Assembly (NCBI GenBank): GCA_049999725.1
Contig: JBNGIS010034127.1
Span: forward strand, 1-34,002
DNA: 34,002 bases
From: Haplomitrium mnioides
Taxonomy: Eukaryota; Marchantiophyta; Haplomitriopsida; Calobryales
Reading direction: 5' to 3'
Shown here: positions 1 through 8,900 of the stretch, piece after piece
Position numbering within the stretch: the stretch's first letter is position 1
Layout of the letters: the number at the start of each line of letters is the position of its first letter
Translations under genes and position numbers: made by a program
Notes under the pieces: model-generated
The model's database searches: none
Seen by the model: the letters and a program-made list of their open reading frames with translations, nothing else
What the model was told of the DNA's origin: nothing

Positions 1-2
1 CA

Positions 3-2722
3 CCATATCGTTTGCCTCCTCATGAATTGGAAGAATACAAAACTCAAATCACTGAACTATTGGAGAAAGGATTTATTCAGCCAAATATCTCTCCTTATGG
101 TGCACCAGTGTTATTCGTGAAAAAGAAAGACAGGAGTATGAGGATGTGTATTGACTATCGGGCCATCAACCAACAAACAGTAAAACATAAATATCCATTA
201 CCACGAATGGACGATTTATTTGATCAACTTCAAGGAGCAAACTACTTTACCAAGTTGGATTTGAGAAGCGGATACAACCAAATCCGAACTGCAGAGGGTG
301 ACGTGCAGAAGACAGCATTTCAAAGTCAATATGGGCATTTTGAATATCTCGTTATGCCATTTGGATTAACTAATGCTCCTGCAACTTTTATAGGTCTAAT
401 GAATGATATTTTTTGATCTTTTCTGGATAAGTTTGTTATTGTTTTCTTGGATGACATTCTTATTTACAGCAAAAATCTTCATGAGCATCAACAACACCTT
501 CGAACAGTATTGAAGGTACTTCGGGACCACAAACTATATGTTAAGATGTCAAAATGTGAAATTGGCAAAAGAGAGGTTGATTACTTGGGTCACCAGGTGA
601 GTGCAGCAGGAATCCAGGTCATGGATGAGAAAGTGGAGGCCATTCAAAAATGAGAAGCTCCTAGTGATCAAATACAACTACGAGGATTTTTGGGGCTAAC
701 TGGGTTCTATCGTCGATTTGTGAAAGGATTTGCACAAATAGGAGAACCATTGACCAATTTGCTCAAGAAAAATCATACATGGACGTGGGGAGCTGCAGAA
801 GAATTGGCATTCCAAGCATTGAAGAAATCACTTCTTCATGCTCCTATTCTCAAATGGTATGACTCTAGACGACCAATAAAACTTTCAGTTGATGCATTAG
901 GAAAAGCTATAGGCGGGGTTTTGCAACAAGAATAGGAAGATGGATGGCATCCTATTACTTTCTTCTCTAGAAAGTTAAGCGATACAGAACAAAATTATCA
1001 TACCACGGAGCGGGAGGAGCTAGCAATCGTGTTATCCACCAAGCATTGGAAGCATTATCTCGGAGACAAGGAGTTTATTGTGGAAACTGATCATAAACCT
1101 CTACTCTATCTCGAAACACAAAAAGAGCTTTCCAAAAGGCAGATTCGATGGGCAGAGTGGCGACAGCGCTTTCACATGAAGATAGTGTATGTGGAAGGAA
1201 AACAACAATTGCAGATGCTTTGACCCGCATGCCTCAACTCAACATCTTGTCAGAAGTTGCCATACATCCTACGTGGTGGTCAAAAATGTTGGCCGCAGTC
1301 AAGGAAGATGAAGAGATAATTGTTGCACAACAAAAGAAGTTGGTAAAAACGGTACGAGGTTTGATTTTCTTCCAAAATAAGGTATGGGTCTCTGATAATA
1401 TTACGCTTCGCTCTGAAGTTTTGCATGAAGTACATGATTCTGCTATTGGTGGACATGTTGGAATCGAGAAGACATTGGATAATCTTCAACGTGTTTATTA
1501 CTAGCCTAAAATGCACCAAGATGTGGAGGCATATGTTCGGAGTTGTTTGGCTTGTCAACAGAACAAATCTACCAATCTTAAACGTGGAGGCTTATTACAA
1601 CCACTTCCCATCCCCAATCGATGATGGGAATATGTAAGCATGGACATTATCTGCGAGTTACCACGTACTTCTATATGTTATGACGCTATTGTTGTTTTTG
1701 TAGACAAACTCAGTAAAACGATCCATATTCGTCCAACGACCAAGTTAGTGACAGCCCCTGAGTTAGCTCACATTTATTTGGAAGCAGTGTACTCTCATCA
1801 TGGTCTTTCTAAAGTCTTTATTTCTGATCGTGTGACTCAATTCACCAGCATGTTTTGGCACACAATATTTGGGCTATTAAAAACCAAATTGGCTATGTCT
1901 ACTGTCTACCACCCTGAATCGGATGGTCAAACTGAACGGGCCAATCGTACAATTGAAGATATACTACGAGCATTTACCTTGGAAGAACAAACGGAATGGG
2001 ATTGGCTACTACCCCTTGTAGAGTTTTCTTACAATAACTCTATCAACAGTTCTACAAGAGCCTCACCTTTCTTCTTGATGTACGGAGAGCATCCAACCAC
2101 AATTTCTAGTCTTCATTCGGCATCACCGCCCACCTCCAAGAGTCCAGTAGCTGATAATTTTCTTCATCGTCTACACCATGGCATTCGACGAGCCAAGGAA
2201 AACCTTGCAGTGGCTCGTAATCGACAAAAACAATATGCGGATGCTCATCGTCGGGAGGTGACTTGTGCTGTAGGTGACCAAGTCTAGCTCTCCACTTCCA
2301 ATCTTCCTTTGCTTCATTCTCGCAAGCTTAGCGCTCGCTTTATTGGCCCTTTTTCTATCTCTCCTCGCATTGGTGAAGTGGTCTATCAGTTGGTTTTACC
2401 CTCTCACATGAAGATCCATCCAGTCTTTCATGTCTCTTTATTACGTGCTTTTGTTCCTCGTTCTTCCTCTTTTACAAGTACCCAAGAACCCTCTCCACCA
2501 CCTGAGCTTATTGATGGTCATGAAGAGTTTGAGGTGGACCAACTCTTGAAGAAACGTACACGGCGTCGTGGTCGTCAGGAGATTGTCGAATATTTGGTTC
2601 GTTGGAAGGGTTACCCACTTTATGAAGCTACTTGGGAGCCCTTGGAGAATTTGGCTAACGCATCCGCGCTTGTTCAATCTTTTGAAACCTCTCTTCCTTG
2701 CAACGAGGACGTTGCCTCTTAA
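3..2722 (+). pseudogene. pol: Decayed gypsy pol: RT, RNase H, integrase, chromodomain
   Basis: The reading frame enters from the left edge. RT occupies about 3-950, with the FLDD catalytic box near 444-455; RNase H follows to about 1200. The integrase HHCC finger lies at about 1425-1560. The DD35E triad is visible: Asp at 1643, Asp at 1826, Glu at 1934, the last two separated by 35 residues. A chromodomain (VRWKGYPLYEATWEP) lies at about 2545-2680, and the stop is TAA 2720-2722. Breaks: TGA 414-416, TGA 651-653, TAG 933-935, a one-base-type frameshift near 1198-1208, TAG 1502-1504, TGA 1622-1624, TAG 2285-2287. After the frameshift the frame stays constant to the end. It cannot make an intact polyprotein. 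Confidence 0.92.
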
Positions 2723-2734
2723 AAGGGGGGAGGA
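2721..2734 (+). other. Polypurine tract of element 1
   Basis: Uninterrupted purine run AAAAGGGGGGAGGA overlapping the last pol codon region, ending one base before the LTR start at 2736. This is the usual position of the plus-strand primer in LTR retrotransposons. Confidence 0.85.
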
Positions 2735-2910
2735 TTGTAACGATCACTAACTTTAGTAAGTAACAACTAAAAAAAATAGCAACAACTATATCTAGAAAGT
2801 TATTACTAAGTTAGAATATCAAAAAAAGAGTGCTATTATAGAAAAAGTGAGACATGGCAAGAGGAGAGAAAGTCAACGAATTAAAGTGAAAGAAATAGCA
2901 CTTTAGAAGA

Positions 2911-3030
2911 GGATAAGGACACGTGGCAAGCGGAGGATTAAAGCAAATATAAGGTTCTAAGATAAGGACACATGGCAAAAAAAGAACTAAAGAGAAATTG
3001 AAGGTTCTAAAGATAAGTACACGTGGCAGA
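2911..3030 (+). promoter_or_regulatory. Repeated G-box/ABRE-like motifs in LTR U3
   Basis: CACGTGGC at 2920-2927 and 3020-3027, with the one-base variant CACATGGC at 2969-2976, each preceded by GATAAG and spaced about 50 bp. A fourth, weaker GACATGGCA lies at 2851-2859. CACGTGGC is the G-box/ABRE core bound by plant bZIP and bHLH factors. Their position upstream of the TATA box fits U3 enhancer repeats. Function is inferred. Confidence 0.55.
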
Positions 3031-3155
3031 AGGAGAATAAAAGTAAAGGGTGGTCCAATCAATGAGAGAGGAAAAAAGGTGGTTCAATTAGAAAAGGATA
3101 GAAAAGAAACCAATGGGGTTTCGCCACTTATGTAAGCAAATTGCTTTTCACTTAG

Positions 3156-3163
3156 TATATAAA
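3156..3163 (+). promoter_or_regulatory. TATA box of element 1 LTR
   Basis: TATATAAA, about 125 bp before the LTR end and downstream of the G-box repeats, in the place expected for the U3/R boundary. Confidence 0.6.
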
Positions 3164-3287
3164 GAAGGGAGAGGGCTTTGTTGGGCATCTCTTACCTTGT
3201 GAGCTCTTGAAGTTCTTTATGCGCTACTCTTGTATGTGTTATGTTTGTGCTAATTTTTGGTGTGTAATGTATGTGTGTAGTGTTACA

Positions 3288-4020
3288 CATAGTCACAACA
3301 CTCTCATTGATAGGCTTAATTGTTTTTTTTATTATCTTAGCAAGACGTAGTGATATAAAATTTTTGGAACTCCTTCTATCCACCAACATTCTACAAGATT
3401 GCTTCTCAATCATACCATCTAGATAGAATAAAGTACCTCAAATTCTTGTCGAATTTTAAATTCTATTAGAGGTTGCGAAGTTCTGAGTACGTTTTTTGAA
3501 TAGTTGAGGACGCGACCTAGCTTCTATAACAATAAGTAATAAGTCATGCCTCTCCGTCATATGCATTACTTCTTCTAATTGAGTAAGCTCTCACATAGTA
3601 ACTTCTATTCTTGTCTGATGCTTTAATCTCCAAACCAAACGGTCTAGTGCTCTTTCTTCTCTTATATCTGGAACTTGCATAATTGTATCTTGAAAGTGTG
3701 CGACATAACTTCTCACTATACCAAGTTGCTTCAATTTGGCCAATCGATCTCTTGCTAATTTTGAAGCATTTACAACCCTAAATCTTGAAATGACCGCTTT
3801 TTTGAACTCACACTAAGAAACAATAGGAGCAACAAATCCACGTTGTGCTTGTTCTACTTGATATCTCCACTAAGTCTTAGCAACTTTTTTAAATTGCCTT
3901 GCCGCAAATAGAATTCATTGACCATCTTCTCTAATATTTATAACTTCAAAATATTGCTTACAATCGAATATGAAGTTCTTAGATGCACCACAAACCATCC
4001 TCCCATCATATGCTTTTTGA
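3288..4020 (-). pseudogene. gag: Broken gag and protease of element 2a
   Basis: On the - strand a gag frame runs from about 4011 down to 3530, resembling the gag of 2b (for example FDCKQYFE and RDRLAKLKQL). It is followed by a protease-like segment (MLVDRRSSKNFIS) in which the usual D-S-G active-site triplet is altered. In-frame stops occur at several places where 2b has sense codons, including two TAG where 2b has TGG. The N-terminal gag region is absent. Useful as a comparison copy: it keeps a base near 3585 that 2b has lost. Confidence 0.8.
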
Positions 4021-4022
4021 GC

Positions 4023-4066
4023 CGATACGTTATGTGTTTATCGAATCAAATCATCTCATTTAAGAC
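4023..4066. repeat. 44-bp segment identical to 4650-4693
   Basis: Begins cgatacgttatgtgtttatc and ends atttaagac. An exact second copy lies at 4650-4693 inside the degenerate array to the right. In 2b this place is occupied by ordinary gag sequence, so the segment has replaced gag in 2a. Confidence 0.85.
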
Positions 4067-4081
4067 CAAAAATGAACTGCA

Positions 4082-4093
4082 GCTCTAATACTA
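4082..4093 (-). other. Primer binding site of element 2a (degenerate iMet)
   Basis: On the - strand reads TAGTATTAGAGC, two changes from the TGGTATCAGAGC complement of plant initiator tRNA-Met, one base from the LTR edge at 4095, as in 2b. Confidence 0.65.
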
Positions 4094-4094
4094 A

Positions 4095-4484
4095 TGTAAA
4101 AGAACTCAAGTACCAAATCCAAATGAATAAGAACTCATAGTGAACTCTAATAGAGTTCTTCAACCAAAAGCAACTCAAGGTCCAAGCTAAGACCAAGAGT
4201 GCAAGCAAAAGCCAAACAACCAAAGAACCTAAGTGATTCGAGAGGAACTTTAGAATGAAGAGTGGGGCTAAGAAAGCCCTTCTATTTATACAAGAAAAAA
4301 GGGTGTTATCCATTTTTCTTCACTTATAAGTCACCTCTAATTTCAACCATAAAAATGACTCTCTACTAAAAGTGACTTCGAATGCAAGTAATCTTACCTC
4401 AACTCTAAAAGTGACTCTCTACCACTTCCTTTACTCCTCTCTATTTTCTTATAAATATCACAACCTTATGCTTGTACTATTATC
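4095..4484 (-). repeat. 5' LTR of element 2a (about 390 bp)
   Basis: Begins TGTAAAAGAACTC on the + strand and ends near cttgtactattatca, matching the LTRs at 26978-27227 and 31329-31710. The terminal ATTACA of the other copies is changed to ATTATCA here, so the exact end is uncertain by a few bases. Confidence 0.85.
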
Positions 4485-4545
4485 AAAGGTGTCATCTCTC
4501 TTTCTTCACTTACAACTCACTTCTAATTTCAGCTCTATAACTGAT
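4485..4545 (-). repeat. Partial second copy of the element 2 LTR interior
   Basis: ggtgtcatctctctttcttc and the following bases repeat the interior of the adjacent LTR (compare about 4306-4360 and 27068-27110). It looks like a rearranged LTR scrap rather than part of a second whole LTR. Confidence 0.6.
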
Positions 4546-4551
4546 CACTTA

Positions 4552-4985
4552 GACGGTGGGATATGACCTCATCCAATCATGTCATATCATACTTTTAGTT
4601 GATGTGATGTACGTTCCTCCAATTCAATCAAATCACAACATTGTTTGAGACGATACGTTATGTGTTTATCGAATCAAATCATCTCATTTAAGACATTTAT
4701 ATATGAGTTCATCCCTCATACCATGTCATGTCATAGTTTTAAATGATGTGATATAAGTCCATCCAATCCAATCATATCATAGAATAGTTTCAGACGTTGG
4801 GATATGAGTTCATCCAATCTACTCATATCATGGCATTGTCTGCTATGAGTTTATCCAATTGAATCATGTGAGTATAGTTTGAGAAGTAGGGATACGAGTT
4901 CATCCACTCATGTGATGTCATACTTTGAGATAATATGATATGGGTTATCGAATCCAATCTTATATAACATGTGATAGTAGTGAAG
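4552..4985. repeat. Degenerate tandem array, about 45-55 bp period
   Basis: About nine diverged units built on gatatgagttcatccaatc followed by atcatatcat and tttgaga-like spacers, at about 4556, 4611, 4652, 4700, 4751, 4800, 4843, 4890 and 4936. One unit (4650-4693) is duplicated exactly inside element 2a. No coding content is convincing; short reading frames here are by-products of the repeat. Confidence 0.65.
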
Positions 4986-5058
4986 TTAATGTGGTTGATG
5001 CAAATTTCATCCACGTGATGCTTTTAAAGGTGTGAGGTCTTCAGATTTTATAAGTAGC

Positions 5059-5108
5059 TATGTATGTATGTATGTATGTAGTGATATGAAGTCATGCATG
5101 CATGTATG
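5059..5108. repeat. TATG/CATG microsatellites
   Basis: Five or so TATG units at about 5059-5080 followed, after a short gap, by catgcatgcatgtatg. Simple sequence, likely length-variable. Confidence 0.85.
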
Positions 5109-5937
5109 ATGAAGAATTCAAGGAATCACTATTATGGGATAGGGACACGAATTTCCATCCTGTTCTGCAGTTGACTTCGTTAAACGGTCAATTACGTGTC
5201 AATTACGTGATACGGTAAATCAAGTTTAGTCGAAGGACAGATACGTATATATATATAGCATTAACTGCAAATTGTGATTAGTAGATTAGTAAGCAGGGAT
5301 TAAGAAAATCTAGGCAGCAGCAGTAACAACAGAGGGTAAAAAAGTGTTGGAAGGAGATAAGAGAGAGAGAAGCGATAAGGTCGTCTGGTGCGGGGAAGCA
5401 ACGAAGGAAGGAAGGCTGCAGTGGGACCACGTCGTCTCATCACCGCAAGTTTTTGGTCTGCTGTTGGGAGAGATGGTAGCTATGGCCATCTTCTTCCCAA
5501 ATTGTAATTCATAACTCCCCTTTTGGACTCGCACGACACGTGGAAAGCTATTTAGTTGTTCAATAGCAATCCAAGTGATACGGGAAAAGCTTGCGCTGTT
5601 CTTGCTGCAGTCAGGCAACGAATCGAATCAGACATGTAATTTGGATGCTCTGCATACGAGAAAAGTTGACTGGTTTCAGTGCTGAGGTGAATTATGCCAA
5701 TGCATGTACCCCCGCTGCTGGAGTCCTTCGATCTGGCAGGATTCTGTTTTTGGGGTTATACTTTGTGCTGCATGTAGTTGAATTATCGAATTCCCTTTGC
5801 AGTTGATTGCAGTCGATCGGTCAGGGGCTATGTCTGGAAGTAGAGTTTGCCCTTAGTGGTTAGCGGCTTTGCTATGACATATTATCAAAGGAACCCTGCC
5901 AAATCGTAAACCTCGAAGTACGATACATTCCAGATCA
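5109..5937 (+). other. Upstream region of the TOM1-like gene
   Basis: No convincing gene. A TA run at 5246-5257 could serve as a TATA-type promoter element about 680 bp upstream of the start codon, with the rest acting as leader. In-frame with the chosen ATG there is a stop at 5875-5877 and no earlier ATG after it. Short reading frames on both strands show no recognisable domain. Confidence 0.35.
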
Positions 5938-8900
5938 ATGGAACGTGCCATAGAATCGATGAAGTCGGAGCAGCAATGTCTTAGCCGAAGTCTCACAGCA
6001 GTGTACGAAATCCTGGCTGCTCTTGACGGCCTCATTACAGTCGTCGCACTCATGCAGGTATCAACTCCTGGCCGTGCTCATGTTGGGTTCATGCGTGAAT
6101 GAGTCCAAGACTTTCGTGGTACGCACAATTGCCACTTAATCAACTTAATTGTTGGAGTTGTCGACGGAGAAGGTGGTGCAACGTAAATCAGCGTTTTCAC
6201 TTGCATTATTGCTTGCATGTCGATGGCTAGGTTTTAGAAGCAGCATTACTAAGCAGACGCAGAATTGAGTCACTGCAAGTCGCAGCTTTTTCCATCGTTC
6301 GTGTCGATAGATCATAGTCTTAGTTTCTCACAAGCACAGGAATCTTACTACGCCTCTTGACAGAACCTTGGTTCACTGCTGCGTCGTCAATATATTGTAG
6401 TGGTCACCAACGATCCTTTTGAATTTACCTTTTGAACTTGAATACTCACTTCCGTCTCACGGTCATATGAGCTTTTCGTCCTTCTTCCTCTAATTCGACG
6501 ATCTGCAAGAAATACCTTGGCGCACTATCTACTGTCCGTTAATTGTTGGTTAGAGTTGATTGATTCAATCTCTAATCTCTGAAGTTTTTGGATCGCTAGT
6601 TAATCGTCTCGGAATCCAAATCTAGACTTGTCATATACTGGGAAAAATGCTTGTGCAGTAAGTATTGTTTGAAGGAAACGGAACGAACAAATGGAAGAGT
6701 AACTAATTCTGATCTTCATTGAACGTGACCTGCTTTCAGCTGCTGAGGCTGCATGCGCACAATCCACGAGCAGGCTGGACTCGCCAAAAGGTGTGCCATA
6801 TAACTGACAAGGAAGATTTCAAATACTAATATTTTAGTAAGCTGAAAATACCCGTACGCGTTGAATGTATTTTAATAGTTTTTGTGTTTTCAGCCTAATG
6901 GGAACGTCAATCCTAAGTGTAGAGTTAGATACTTGAAAGGTCGGTGAAATCTGTGATGACAGCGCCATAATGAAAAAAAAGAGGGGAAATTTTGAGATGC
7001 ATGATATTTTCTGGTCAAGGGAGATGTTATATTGAAAACTGAGTTTTTTTTTTCTTATGTGAAATAGGCAGAGAATAAGTCAACTGGGAATTATTTTTTC
7101 TCTTCGTTTGCTTACTGACGTTCTCACCAGGAAAGCCTGATTGTCCCCGTCTGTCTGTATATTCCGCAGGTTTTCCACTGTATGATATTCATTTCCAACT
7201 TTGGTGAGTCAACTGTGATAATCTGTTGATTTGATGCTGTTGACGTTTAATTTCATTGCTGAACCCCCAGAGCAGGTGTCTAGCGCATGTAAAATCTCGT
7301 AGTGTTCGATGCTAGGTTTTGGGGAGAATTGTCTTGTCTTGGATATTTGCCCCACTACTGCAGAGATCCAAGTTAGTAAATTGCTCTCAAAACCCACTTG
7401 ATTCACCCTCAAAGTGGCCATGAACAACTAGCCACATGAACATTTAAAGCTAGTCAGATGCAATTTCCCTTGGCCCAGGAAATGCCTAGATGCAGCAACA
7501 TAGAGAAATGCCCTCACATTGAAGTGTCAGTGACAATGATTTAAACCCATTAGCTTCATTATATTGCTGCCACCACTCCCCGCTGGATTTGTCAGTCCCT
7601 GATAGTCATATATAATACTATTCTCAAATGCACAGACATCATACTGAGATGCTGGTACATGCTCAGTTGAGCACTGAGCCAAGAAACAAAGCTACTAGTA
7701 CTCTATCTACCGTCAAGCATGAGCTTGTGCCATCACTTAATTCACTTCAGTTTTATTTCTTGTGGAAAAGGATATCTCACCAAGGGGACAATAGAGCCAC
7801 TTAAAACTAGAAATGAACATTTGGTGAGAAAAAAGAAATTTGAAAAGTAGCCAGATGCAAGTTGCAATTGTCTAGGAAGAACCTAGATACTTCACTAGTA
7901 ACGCAACATGTGCAGCCTTCTGATTGTGGTGTCAGTCACCAAGTTTCAGGACTATGAGCTTCATTGTGACAAGCTGCTTCACCGCTTCCGGCTGATCTCA
8001 TCTGCTCTTGACAGCAGGTTCAGATTATCTGAGAACAGATGAATGGACAAAGTGTTTCGGTCTGCAAGAACACGAGGCAATGCAAACTAGATATCCACGT
8101 GTGTGGTGGCAGGAAGGTGGAACCACCAGTTCAGAGAACATAGCAGATATTTCATCAACCCTACTCGTCACTCTTGATCTGGGATGGGCCCATTCATTGG
8201 CTAGTTCTATCCAATTGAAATAAATAAGATGGCTAGTTTCCTGCAGAGTCAAACCAGAATCCGTATGTAGGAGGATGCCAGCAGGATACAAATGGTGAGA
8301 AATCTACCAGCTTCCAATATTGTTTAATGGCGGGCAGCCTTATACCTGGAAACAGTAAAGATAATTTCTGGTTTTGAAACGGTGAACTTTTCCTACCCAC
8401 TGTTTCTTGCACTTAATTATTGTAAGGCCAGTTTCTGAAAATTTTCTCTTGGTTGCAGGATATGCATTCTATTTCGTAATTAACCCTCTGGCTGCATGTG
8501 GAGGGTGGCCATGCTGGCCAGATGCTTGTGGATTTATTCTCATTGGTACATTTCTTGCTCTTCTAAATGATCTTGTGTATACTTTCATGGACACTTAAAA
8601 AACCTTGAGGGTGCTTCAGATACGAGGGGATTTTGCTATATATGTAGTTTCTTAGATGTTGTGGCAGCTTGTCACTGCTACACATGATGAGGTTGAATAG
8701 TCTGAAACTTTGTGTCTGACACCACATTGTCAAGGGTGCACTCTATGCGTGCACAGTTGTGATATGTGTAGGTTTTTCCTAGACTATTGCAGCTTCCATT
8801 TAATTGTTGTTGTGGTTAGTTTTGCCCTCCACAACTTCATAACCAATAATATGTAGTTTCTTAGATGATACGCTAGTACACTTTTCATGTCCCCATTCGT

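Larger units (their letters stand above)
1..3287 (+). mobile_element. Ty3/gypsy chromovirus (element 1), 3' part
   Basis: LTR retrotransposon cut by the window edge. Seen in order: reverse transcriptase, RNase H, HHCC zinc finger plus integrase core, chromodomain, polypurine tract and one 3' LTR. This domain order and the C-terminal chromodomain are diagnostic of plant chromoviruses (Metaviridae). The 5' LTR, gag and protease lie outside. The element ends at 3287, and the next base continues a second gypsy element that matches 30432 onward, so element 1 is nested in element 2a. The expected target duplication on the right side would be catag (3288-3292); the left copy is not in the window. 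Six in-frame stops and one frameshift make it non-autonomous. Confidence 0.93.
2736..3287 (+). repeat. 3' LTR of element 1 (552 bp)
   Basis: Starts TGTAAC and ends GTTACA, giving the inverted termini typical of gypsy LTRs. It is placed directly after the polypurine tract. Its right edge is confirmed because 3288 onward aligns with the unrelated element 2 (compare 30432 onward). It contains a CCAAT-like sequence near 3109, a TATA box at 3156-3163, and roughly 50-bp imperfect repeats carrying CACGTGGC motifs in U3. Confidence 0.88.
3288..4484 (-). mobile_element. Gypsy element 2a fragment, interrupted by element 1
   Basis: Throughout this stretch the sequence parallels 30432-31710 of element 2b, in the same - orientation: protease start, gag, primer binding site and 5' LTR. 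The left part beyond 3288 is displaced by element 1 and lies outside the window. The gag N-terminal portion matching about 31158-31293 is missing and is replaced by about 44 bp identical to 4650-4693. The right edge is the LTR end near 4484. Confidence 0.85.

Noticed and set aside
3192-3413. 73-codon - strand frame as a gene
   Set aside because: It crosses the boundary between the element 1 LTR and element 2a; only the part above 3288 is protease-like.
4823-5014. 63-codon - strand frame
   Set aside because: Falls within the degenerate tandem array; the repeated HIN/HIT residues reflect the repeat.
5310-5618. 102-codon - strand frame upstream of the TOM1-like gene
   Set aside because: Low-complexity Ser-rich composition, no domain, and antisense to the probable leader.
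8407-8598. 63-codon frame containing the TOM1-like exon 4
   Set aside because: The part after 8545 is intron read-through; the exon ends at a GT donor and joins in phase to 9151.
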